From a virus: a stretch of DNA of 23,296 nt. The notes beneath the pieces were generated by a model. The model made no database searches, had not been told where the DNA came from, and saw nothing but the letters and a program-made list of their open reading frames with translations. The stretch is from positions 1 through 23,296 of IMG/VR virus record IMGVR_UViG_3300020424_000031; one strand, 5' to 3'. Every line of letters starts with the position of its first letter. Positions within the stretch are counted from its first letter, which is position 1. Of the stretch, positions 5,888 through 13,772 are shown piece by piece. A program made the translations under genes and the position numbers.

Positions 5888-8800
5888 AAGAGTCATTTCC
5901 TTTCACGTTTATTTCAATGTTTTTATCAACAATATCTTTTATTGCATCAACATGAGATATGACAATTATTGTCTTGAAGTACTTTTTAAGACTAGTCAAT
6001 AATCTGCCACAAGCCTCTACGTTTGATTCATCTAAAGCTCCAAATCCTTCATCAATTATAAATATATCAGGTTTTGAAAGTGAAGATATATTTGTCAAAG
6101 CAACTCTTATTGCAATTGAAGACATCATCTTTTCCATTCCGCTTGCACACTCAATAACTCTTTTAGAGTCACCATAGTCAATATATACATTTAAATTATT
6201 GCTATCTTCTTCATCCTGAAGATAAACTTTAAAGCTTGTTACACCATTTAATATTTTACTTATCTCATTGTTTATTTTAGGTAAACAAGACTTTATAAGC
6301 ATAGTAGGAATACCTTTTTTAGATATAGCATAGGAAAAAAGGTCATATACTTTCCATTTTTTAACTAAATCATTATATTCTTCTTTTTCTTTTTTTAGGC
6401 TTTCTATTTTTACATCAATTTCAAACTGGTTCTTTTCTAATTTTTTTGATTTAATTTCTTCATTATAGATTAAATCGCTAACTCTATTTAAGCTACGCTT
6501 GATATCTTTTAATTTTAAACCTAAATCATTAGAATCAAAAATCATTAACTCCTCAATTAAAACAGATAACTTTTCTATTTTTTCTAGATTTATTGAATAT
6601 TTTTCTTTTAAAGCTTTGATTTTTACTTCTGTGTTTTCTAAGTCAACATTAAGCTTGTATTCTTTGTTAATAACATCATTGTACTTTTTAAGCTTTGTTT
6701 CTATGTTTTCTTTCTCTATACTTTTAACTACACCTTGAACTTCAAATATTGATCCTTCTATTTCTTTAAGATTTTCAATTATATCTTTGTTTTTATCTAT
6801 AGAGCTATAAGCGTTTTCAATGAACATACATGAAGGATATTTATTTTCACATGGAACTTGATTAAGTATTTTAAGATCTTTGTCTACATTCTTTTTTTCT
6901 TGTTCTAGACTAAATTTTAAAGCCTTAAAGTCTCTTAGCTTTTTTAATAAATTATTAAGCTTTGTTTTTTCTTCTTCTAACTCTTCAACAGGATACTGTG
7001 ACTTAAATCTATATATTTTATCTATAGAAGACTTTATATTTTCTTTTTTTAAGCATAATTCTTTTATTTGTTTATCTATTCTTGTTTTTCTTTCTTTAAG
7101 ATTATTAATCTCTTTGTTTGCATTATCTAGAGTATATCCTGAAGGATGTGTTTTTGAATTTGACAGTGTTTCTTTTTCTTCAAGCCTTAAAGAAACTTCT
7201 TCTTGTCTTAATGCTGACAGTTTATTTCCTGTCTCTGCAATTAGCTTTTTATTTGTCTCTATTTCTTTTAGTAAAGAATTTATTAATCCTTGCCAGTCTT
7301 TTTCTTCAATTCTTTTTAAAGAATTTTTTAGTACAATATACTCTTCTCTAGACTGCTTATATAGCTCTTCATATATATCTAAATTTAAAAACTTTGAAAT
7401 TACTGATTTTCTTGCTGAAGATTTTTCTTTAATAAAAGTGTTCATTTCACCTTGAGATGCAAAACTGGTGTATAAAAAATCTTCAGACGTACCAATTATT
7501 TTCCTTAAAACTTTTTCAGTTTCTCTTCTTTGCTCCTCAGTTTCATCATTTTCAAAATCGTCATTTAAATTAATTAGCTCAAGCTTAGTATTAGCAGAAG
7601 TTATACCTTTTTTACTGGTTTTTTTAATAGTCTCTCTAATTATGTTATATTCATCAGTACCAATGCTTATGTTTATCTTTGTTTTGCAACTACCTTTTCT
7701 AATATTGATAATATCATGATTTTTAAGAGTACCTCTATCTGTTGTATTAAATAATCCATACATTAAAGTTCCAGGTATAGATGATTTTCCTGCCCTATTG
7801 TTTCCAAATAAGCCGATAACTCCTTGCATATTGTTAAAGTTTATAAAGTTGTTTTTTCCGTAAGAAAAAGTATTATCAAATTCCATAGAATTAATTGACC
7901 ATTTTTGACCACTGACATCAGAAAAGCTATTTGGAACACTATCTAGTGACTTTACAAATATATCGTCTAAGTCGGAAATAACTTTTTCTTCTAATTTTTC
8001 ACCCCACAAATCTTTCAATAAAGAATAACGGTCACTTTTATTTCTAATATCTAACTTTGGTTTAAATTCATTTGCAAAAGTCTGACTTTCATTATTAGTC
8101 TTATTAAGAACCTGATAAACAATTTCGTGTGCACGTCTTTTTTCTTTAAGATAATAGTGCAATAATTTTATTTCAGCTTGAGATATGTTTTCTTCTGATC
8201 TTACTCTAAACCTTACACCTTTCTTAACTTTGCTTGCAAATCTTATAGTTTCTTCTACAGACCCTTTCCAATCTAATGTTAAAAACGGGTGAGGATTAGA
8301 TACACTTATAAATTTGCTTTTATAGTCATGCTTAGAGTTAATTTCCCAATAAAGAAAGCCTTTTAGAATATCTTCACCGTAGTTTTGTTGTATTGTAGAT
8401 CCTGGGTATGCTACTCTTTTATCTTCATCTAAATACTGAAATTTGTGTATGTCACCTAAAAAACTAAATTCATAATTGTCAAAAAAAGAAAGGTTAACTT
8501 CACCTTCAAGCTCCCAGTCTGTATCCGTTTTTGAACCTAAAACAGAGCCGTGAAAGCAAGCAATGTTTATTTCATTATCTACAGGCTTTACGTCTTTCCA
8601 TCCTTTTTGATCAAAACAAGAAAAAACGCACCAGTTAAATCCATCAACACCAACAGGATATGTTCCACTTTTCTTGTAAAGAAAGATATTTGGGTTATTA
8701 ATTGCCGAAAGTAGTGGCGTTATTGCGTCTTGCCTGTCTTCATTAAGAATAAGACCATCATGATTACCTAATATTACATGTGTAGGTGCAATTTCAGCTA

Positions 8801-9008
8801 ATGATTCAAACCACCATGTTAAAGATTCAATGATCTCTGGTGAAATACCTTGCGTTTTAGAATGAACAATGTCACCGCCTATAAATATTGCATCTAATTC
8901 TAGACCTTTTAACTTTTTAAATATAAGCTTAAATACTTTTTTATACTCATCGTGTCTTTTAAGACCACGCCAGTGAATATCAGATATATGTGCACATTTA
9001 AAAGTCAT
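5871..9008 (-). CDS. Single-chain SbcD-SbcC / Mre11-Rad50 recombination nuclease (gp47 and gp46 in one protein)
   Basis: A 1045-residue protein joining both subunits of the end-resection complex that prepares DNA ends for recombination-dependent replication. Residues 1 to about 220 are a Mre11/SbcD metallophosphatase: SDIHW (D10, H12), GGDIVH (D46), GNHD (81-84), FHG (H153) and GDIHKF (H188). A capping region runs to about 365. The Rad50/SbcC ATPase then begins: Walker A FGNNRAGKSS (401-410), Q-loop Q519, a coiled coil from about 550 to 900 with a cysteine pair at the apex (C720, C727), a signature-like SGMEK (956-960), Walker B IFIIDE (982-987), D-loop ALDE, and switch histidine H1019. Both halves are full length compared with T4 gp47 (339) and gp46 (560), where they are separate genes. 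An AAGGA site lies five bases before the ATG. The gene sits between primase and the zinc-ribbon gene. Confidence 0.93.
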   Translation of the reverse strand: MTFKCAHISDIHWRGLKRHDEYKKVFKLIFKKLKGLELDAIFIGGDIVHSKTQGISPEIIESLTWWFESLAEIAPTHVILGNHDGLILNEDRQDAITPLLSAINNPNIFLYKKSGTYPVGVDGFNWCVFSCFDQKGWKDVKPVDNEINIACFHGSVLGSKTDTDWELEGEVNLSFFDNYEFSFLGDIHKFQYLDEDKRVAYPGSTIQQNYGEDILKGFLYWEINSKHDYKSKFISVSNPHPFLTLDWKGSVEETIRFASKVKKGVRFRVRSEENISQAEIKLLHYYLKEKRRAHEIVYQVLNKTNNESQTFANEFKPKLDIRNKSDRYSLLKDLWGEKLEEKVISDLDDIFVKSLDSVPNSFSDVSGQKWSINSMEFDNTFSYGKNNFINFNNMQGVIGLFGNNRAGKSSIPGTLMYGLFNTTDRGTLKNHDIINIRKGSCKTKINISIGTDEYNIIRETIKKTSKKGITSANTKLELINLNDDFENDETEEQRRETEKVLRKIIGTSEDFLYTSFASQGEMNTFIKEKSSARKSVISKFLNLDIYEELYKQSREEYIVLKNSLKRIEEKDWQGLINSLLKEIETNKKLIAETGNKLSALRQEEVSLRLEEKETLSNSKTHPSGYTLDNANKEINNLKERKTRIDKQIKELCLKKENIKSSIDKIYRFKSQYPVEELEEEKTKLNNLLKKLRDFKALKFSLEQEKKNVDKDLKILNQVPCENKYPSCMFIENAYSSIDKNKDIIENLKEIEGSIFEVQGVVKSIEKENIETKLKKYNDVINKEYKLNVDLENTEVKIKALKEKYSINLEKIEKLSVLIEELMIFDSNDLGLKLKDIKRSLNRVSDLIYNEEIKSKKLEKNQFEIDVKIESLKKEKEEYNDLVKKWKVYDLFSYAISKKGIPTMLIKSCLPKINNEISKILNGVTSFKVYLQDEEDSNNLNVYIDYGDSKRVIECASGMEKMMSSIAIRVALTNISSLSKPDIFIIDEGFGALDESNVEACGRLLTSLKKYFKTIIVISHVDAIKDIVDKNIEINVKGNDSYVHYE
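5898..5902 (-). promoter_or_regulatory. Ribosome binding site that decides the start of the zinc-ribbon gene
   Basis: AAGGA on the minus strand, inside the end of the SbcD-SbcC gene. It is one base before the ATG at 5896 (too close), ten bases before the ATG at 5887 (acceptable), and nineteen before the ATG at 5878 (too far). This favours the middle start. Confidence 0.5.
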
Positions 9009-9019
9009 TTATTTCCTTT

Positions 9020-10012
9020 TCAAAGCATAGATATTTTTGCCATTAGGCTGTCTTCTTTTTTATATTTTGAAGCATTATCTAACAATTCTTCAAATTGTTC
9101 TAAAGACATATCACCAACATCTTCAGCACCTCTAGTATCAACTATATTAACATCAATATCATATTCTGATAATAATTTTGCTATTTTTAATGTTTTATTA
9201 TAAACATCACTATCTAAAGCTAATGCTACAGGAGTTTTGTTTTCAACTATTTTAGAAAAAAGTTTCATGTCTTGCGTAAGAGATGAGCCAAGTAAGCAAG
9301 TTGCGTTATCATTTGTTTTTAAAAGATCTAAAGGACCTTCAACAATAGTAAGTCTTTGGCTCCAGTCAATATTTATTTCGTTAAATATAATTTTGCTTTT
9401 TTTATTATTTGAATTTTTATATTTAAAAGAATCTTTAGAAGAAACGTCTATTTTCCTGGCAGTAAAAAAATTAATTTCACCTTTGTCGTCTAAAGAAGGA
9501 AGAATTAAGCATCTTCTAAAGTTTTCGTCCAACGAATAGCCTAGCCTCAACATCCAAAACTTGTGCTTATTTGCGCCTCTTTTAATTGCGTACTTAAAAA
9601 CATCTCTTGCATCAGGATCATAAGCATTATAAGCATTTGCTAAAAGTTTAAAACCATTAGGCACTTCAACTAATTCATCTTCTTCAATATAGTCTTCTTT
9701 TCCAAATAAAGAATTTATATTTATACCTAAATCAAACTTGTTATTAACTCTTTTTTTAAAAAATCTTTCTGACTCTAAAGACTTGTTTTTATTTATTTTA
9801 GATATTAAATAGTTTACATTTGAACCTTTTTTGTCACAAACCCAACAATGATAAAAGTTTTTTTCTAAATGTATGACTAACTTAAGCTTGCTTTTGTTCG
9901 GGTGCTTACAATAAGGACACCATATACATGCATTTACACCATCTTTTGAAAGCGATACATTTGTAAAAGATTGCAAAAAGTCAAGTTTTTCATAAATTGT
10001 TTTGTTCTTCAT
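9020..10012 (-). CDS. DNA primase, T4 gp61 / DnaG-type (zinc finger plus TOPRIM)
   Basis: A 330-residue primase that would synthesise RNA primers for lagging-strand replication, working with a replicative helicase not encoded in this window. The N-terminal zinc-binding domain has C32-x2-C35 and C56-x2-C59, with H55 beside the second pair (YHCWVC), like CHC2-type primase fingers. The TOPRIM catalytic core shows the key glutamate in TIVEGPLDLL (E225), the acidic pair in LALDSD (D267, D269), and a third acidic cluster AEDVGDMS (296-303). Length is close to T4 gp61 (342 residues). The ATG at 10012 lies inside the end of the RuvC-like gene (23-base overlap). The gene ends with TGA 11 bases before the SbcD-SbcC start, so the three nucleic-acid enzymes form one tight translational unit. 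Confidence 0.9.
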   Translation of the reverse strand: MKNKTIYEKLDFLQSFTNVSLSKDGVNACIWCPYCKHPNKSKLKLVIHLEKNFYHCWVCDKKGSNVNYLISKINKNKSLESERFFKKRVNNKFDLGININSLFGKEDYIEEDELVEVPNGFKLLANAYNAYDPDARDVFKYAIKRGANKHKFWMLRLGYSLDENFRRCLILPSLDDKGEINFFTARKIDVSSKDSFKYKNSNNKKSKIIFNEINIDWSQRLTIVEGPLDLLKTNDNATCLLGSSLTQDMKLFSKIVENKTPVALALDSDVYNKTLKIAKLLSEYDIDVNIVDTRGAEDVGDMSLEQFEELLDNASKYKKEDSLMAKISML

Positions 10013-10568
10013 TATAAATTAGTGCCTTACATATTACATATGCGTCAGACATATCATAACAAGATTCATCAAATTTTACAAGACCTTTATTAGGGCCACT
10101 TTTTAAAGTCTTCATAGGCCAATCAAAATCATTTTTTAAATTACTTTTTACCCACTGAAATACTTGCTCTTTAGTAGACAAATCTAACTTCTTGTTTATT
10201 TTAATTTCTAAATTTTTTCTAGCGCTATTAACATTTATATATACAGGAATAACAGAGAATACATCTGCTGAAAGGTATGATACAATACCGTTAAACCTAT
10301 TGAGTTGTGACAACGTTTTAGCAGATGAAAATCCTTTGCTAAATGACTGAAATGATTCTTCTATACTTATCTTAAAGTCTTCTGTAAAAGAATATTTATT
10401 TTTTAATTTTGTAAATTCATCTTTAACTGCATTAGACTTACTAAAAATACATTTAATCTTTTTTAAATTAATACTACATAGATCTACTAGATCTTTATTG
10501 GAGTCTAATAAACATATACCTATAATAGAAGTTGATATATCTAGTCCTAAATATTTTATTTTTTTCAT
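9990..10568 (-). CDS. RuvC-like RNase H-fold nuclease, probable Holliday junction resolvase
   Basis: A 192-residue protein with the RuvC arrangement of acidic residues: D10 in YLGLDIST on the first beta strand, E70/E71 in ISIEES, and D172 and D175 in CYDMSDAYVIC near the C-terminus. A helix with SAKTLSQLNRFNGIVSYL (82-99) matches the central helix seen in phage RuvC-like enzymes. Such enzymes cut branched DNA (Holliday junctions) formed by replication and recombination, needed before packaging. T4 uses an unrelated enzyme (endonuclease VII, gp49) for this. The start is a TAATG overlap with the 1060-aa gene, with only a weak ribosome binding site (GGAC), suggesting coupled translation. The stop lies within the primase gene. 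Family call by motif; substrate inferred. Confidence 0.82.
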   Translation of the reverse strand: MKKIKYLGLDISTSIIGICLLDSNKDLVDLCSINLKKIKCIFSKSNAVKDEFTKLKNKYSFTEDFKISIEESFQSFSKGFSSAKTLSQLNRFNGIVSYLSADVFSVIPVYINVNSARKNLEIKINKKLDLSTKEQVFQWVKSNLKNDFDWPMKTLKSGPNKGLVKFDESCYDMSDAYVICKALIYNEEQNNL

Positions 10569-13500
10569 TAAAAGTCCATCTTTAGTCTAAACAATACATT
10601 ATCTAAACTCTTTTTAGGGAATGGTTTAGCTAACTTTGCTGTTGCTAGTATATTAAGATCATGATCATGTAAATGAATATCAGTTATATAAACAAATTTT
10701 TCATCTGAATTAAAGGCAGAATCGTCTAGTCTTAAATCTTCGTTATAAGATAAATTTCTGGAAAGATTTGTTTTACCTGCATGTGCTGGTAAATTTAATT
10801 CCATTACATTTAAAGATGTTGCACATTTAAAGTTTATTCCAAAATTATTTTTACCAAAATTTTCAAGACCTGGGTGAAGTAATGTAATCAATCCTTCACC
10901 ATATAAGCAATGACCAACAAAATTCCAAGTAGCTTGCTTTGTTAAACAATCAGCCCTATATAAACAACCTAATCCGTTATCTTTAAGTGTAACTTGCAAG
11001 GATCCACCTGATCCTTGCAAATCAACGTCTTTTATTTCTAAAGTTTCTCTTTCTATTTTCCTTCTAAATAGCTGACTAGATATATCAAAAATTACTGAAT
11101 AGTTTTCACTTCTATCTTTTGTAATATTAAATATAGGCAGCTCATGCTTGTAATATCCTACAGTATCAGGTGTAGGTTGACTATTATCAAGTTGTTTTTC
11201 GGAAATAGGTGGCAAAGTATTTCCAACACCTGATAGATAATTATCGTGTATTTTTCTTCCTAAAGGATTTGAATAATCATTAAAAAAATCTTCTCTACCA
11301 ACAGTAAAAGATGATGACATACCAGAAGTACTAGTTTTATTAATTTTCAACATTCTAGAATTATCATAAGTGTCGTCTAATACAAAAGTTGATTTAAAAA
11401 AGTTGTTTAGCGAAGTATTTTTAAATAAATTGTAACTTTCTTTAAATGTTCCTTGTAAAAGACCTAATAAAAAGTTATCTCTATCTTCTAGGTCAACTGT
11501 AAATCCTAAAGTTTCACTTTTTTCTATTAGAAAAGAATTTCCAGATATTGATTGTATAGACTGAATTGGTATAAGTGCTATATTTTCGCTATGCACATTA
11601 TTTAAATTAACAAAGCCTAAGTCAAAGTAATCATTTTCATTAATATGAAATATTCCACTATAATTTTCATAATAATTTTTAAATTCATTATATTTTTGCT
11701 CTTGTAAACCGTTATCGTTTGGAAGAATAAAGTTGTTTTTATAATTAATATTGCTGGAAAAATAAAAGCTTTGTTCATCTTGTTGGTCTAAAGAATTATT
11801 AGTTGAAATTTTTTCAAAATATACATCATTTACTGAAAAGCCTTTTTTAACTCTAATGTTTACTATGTCATCTGCATCACTAAAGTTTGAGTCACAAGCT
11901 ATTATGTTCCAAGCATCTCGAAAAGAAGAGTCATCGCTAAAGCTATTATTTATTATGAAATTTGGAGAAACTTTTTTCTTAAACTCCACTATAAAATTTT
12001 CAACTGATACTTCATGCCCTAAACACTTATTTGAAAAATAACTGTTAACAGGACCGTCTATTAATAAATTATCATCATTAATTTCATTTCTATTACTGCC
12101 ATTAGAACTTAAACCGTTCAAGTTAACAAGACCTTTTCTTTTAATATCAGATTCATAATAAAAACATGGCACTGAAAAAATTAAGTTTTCATCATTAAAA
12201 TCTTCTATAGACTTTTTACATATAAGCTCTTCAACATTTTGAATATGTCTATTATATATTCTAATATCATGAAGTTCAGCGTTTAAAGCTAGACTAGTAT
12301 TAGGTCCAACATAGTTTGCTGGCCCTCCAGAGCTAAGAGGTCCTACAAGAGTATTTTTAAAATCATGTGATATAGCGTCGTCATGTATTGCTACGGGAAC
12401 TTCAGAAATATTAGTTATGTCTGTCCCAAAGTCTATATGTTTTTTTACATAAGGACCTAACTTATCATCATTTTCTGATTTATTAATAGAGAAAAGTTTA
12501 TTGAAAATATTGCCTAGATTATTGCTATTTTCTAAGTTTATTAGAGAATCTGAAATATTTTGAAACCTATTGCCTACAGTTATAAATGTATTACTATTTT
12601 CTCCAGCGTCTGTTATTACATTATCACTTTGATCAACTTGTTTGTTGAATTCTACACTTATATTTGTAAAAAAATCTTTTATAATTCCGTCAACATACAA
12701 TTCTAAATCATACTTTTCAGTGCCTTCTGGCTTTTTAACAAAAGAAAGGCATATATTGTGCCATTTGTTGTGTTCAACAATGTTGTCTGATGTTAATAAG
12801 TAACTATTTCTTTCAAAACCAGTGTTTCCTGCAATATAATATTTGTCAGAACTATTTATATTATTTTTTAAGAAATCATTTCTGTCGAAGTTGCCTAGCG
12901 TTCCGTTACCTGTTTCTATATAAAAACGATATTTATCTGTTAAACCGTTTATATCTGTGCTTGAACCTTTTACTATATAGATACCTATTATATGGGGAAT
13001 ATGCAAAATACAACCAGGATTAAAATGGTAATCGCTTTTATTTTTTCTTCTTTGATTGATATAGAAAGAAAAAGTTAATCCTCCGTTTTGTTCTGTTTTA
13101 AAGTCATATACTTTTTTTTGAACACCATTTTCTGTATACACTAAATTAGGGTAAGCTAAACAATTACTGTGCGTTTTATTTTTTAAATCTTTAAACAAGT
13201 CATCATTTAGCTTTTCGCTTACATTGAAAAAGTTTAGAGTATTATAATTACTAAATCCCCAGTTTAAATTATGTTGTCTATATTCAATATTCTCTCTATA
13301 AAACTTGTATAAATTTTTTATTGACTTTTTTTTATTGTAGGCATTATCTTCTACTAAATATTTCTGTTGTATTCTATCAACGCCAAATTTATATTCTCCA
13401 CTTCTATCAAAAAAAAACCCTTTGCTTTCTAAAGAAGCTTCATAGTCTTGTAAATTATTTAAGATATTAAAAGGAGGATTATTAAATTTTGAATCATTCA

Positions 13501-13750
13501 AAATATTAACATTTTTTTCGCTTAAAACATCTAAAGATATATCTTTTACTTTAAATGTTCTTGGATATTCTAAGTTCCACTTATTTGCGTTGATAGACTT
13601 AGCTTTTAATTCACCAAATACGCCAGGGCTTTCTAGTTCTAGTAAGTTTAAATTATTACAATCTAGTGAAGCAGAAACAAAGCTTACTATAGGCTTAAGC
13701 TCTATTTTGTTTTTTACTATCATGTTTTTATCTATAATATTTAAAGGCAT
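10568..13750 (-). CDS. Large virion protein with LamG/concanavalin-like region, probable tail or fibre component
   Basis: A 1060-residue, asparagine-rich, beta-rich protein. Residues about 215-510 look like a LamG / concanavalin A-like jelly roll: TFSFYI near 226, W330-HNICLSFV, ELYVDGIIKDF (350-360), and a closing ELHDIRIYNRHI strand near 490. Such domains often bind glycans in phage fibres. The C-terminal 130 residues form a separate conserved-looking region that includes YRADCLTKQATWNFVGH, and its last 70 residues resemble the end of the 406-aa neighbour. There is no signal peptide or transmembrane span. An AGGG site lies seven bases before the ATG at 13750, and the stop overlaps the RuvC-like start. 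The exact structural role (fibre, baseplate, tail) cannot be read from the sequence. Confidence 0.85.
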   Translation of the reverse strand: MPLNIIDKNMIVKNKIELKPIVSFVSASLDCNNLNLLELESPGVFGELKAKSINANKWNLEYPRTFKVKDISLDVLSEKNVNILNDSKFNNPPFNILNNLQDYEASLESKGFFFDRSGEYKFGVDRIQQKYLVEDNAYNKKKSIKNLYKFYRENIEYRQHNLNWGFSNYNTLNFFNVSEKLNDDLFKDLKNKTHSNCLAYPNLVYTENGVQKKVYDFKTEQNGGLTFSFYINQRRKNKSDYHFNPGCILHIPHIIGIYIVKGSSTDINGLTDKYRFYIETGNGTLGNFDRNDFLKNNINSSDKYYIAGNTGFERNSYLLTSDNIVEHNKWHNICLSFVKKPEGTEKYDLELYVDGIIKDFFTNISVEFNKQVDQSDNVITDAGENSNTFITVGNRFQNISDSLINLENSNNLGNIFNKLFSINKSENDDKLGPYVKKHIDFGTDITNISEVPVAIHDDAISHDFKNTLVGPLSSGGPANYVGPNTSLALNAELHDIRIYNRHIQNVEELICKKSIEDFNDENLIFSVPCFYYESDIKRKGLVNLNGLSSNGSNRNEINDDNLLIDGPVNSYFSNKCLGHEVSVENFIVEFKKKVSPNFIINNSFSDDSSFRDAWNIIACDSNFSDADDIVNIRVKKGFSVNDVYFEKISTNNSLDQQDEQSFYFSSNINYKNNFILPNDNGLQEQKYNEFKNYYENYSGIFHINENDYFDLGFVNLNNVHSENIALIPIQSIQSISGNSFLIEKSETLGFTVDLEDRDNFLLGLLQGTFKESYNLFKNTSLNNFFKSTFVLDDTYDNSRMLKINKTSTSGMSSSFTVGREDFFNDYSNPLGRKIHDNYLSGVGNTLPPISEKQLDNSQPTPDTVGYYKHELPIFNITKDRSENYSVIFDISSQLFRRKIERETLEIKDVDLQGSGGSLQVTLKDNGLGCLYRADCLTKQATWNFVGHCLYGEGLITLLHPGLENFGKNNFGINFKCATSLNVMELNLPAHAGKTNLSRNLSYNEDLRLDDSAFNSDEKFVYITDIHLHDHDLNILATAKLAKPFPKKSLDNVLFRLKMDF
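10571..10780 (-). other. C-terminal module A (last 70 residues of the 1060-aa protein), related to module B
   Basis: Residues 991-1060 contain N-L-S-x-N-x-S-Y, then after a spacer YITDIHLHDHDLNILATAK, a P-x-x-K step, and an ending R-L-K-M-D-F. The same order and spacing, with one residue of offset, ends the 406-aa protein. In the last 40 residues, 11 positions are identical by hand alignment and most others are conservative. This suggests duplicated or shared assembly modules. Confidence 0.65.
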
Positions 13751-13772
13751 TTAAAAACCCTAGCTTGAAAGT

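Noticed and set aside
5888-5896. First ATG of the zinc-ribbon gene at 5896
   Set aside because: The AAGGA site is only one base upstream, too close for initiation. The ATG at 5887 has ten-base spacing.
6880-7455. Long plus-strand open frame (191 codons) opposite the SbcC coiled coil
   Set aside because: It lies entirely antisense to a gene with clear motifs. Its Ser/Phe/Leu-rich composition is what the complement of a Lys/Glu-rich coiled coil gives, and it has no domain of its own.
9718-9725. Further TATAAATA copies on the minus strand (also at 12853, 16555, 19338, 19573, 21289, 21838 and 22567)
   Set aside because: All lie deep inside coding sequence, hundreds of bases or more from the next start. 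In DNA this AT-rich, such octamers are expected by chance.
13751-13772. Possible hairpin and T-run between the 406-aa and 1060-aa genes
   Set aside because: Only four base pairs could form around a 12-base loop, and the T-run overlaps the ribosome binding region. It is not a convincing terminator.
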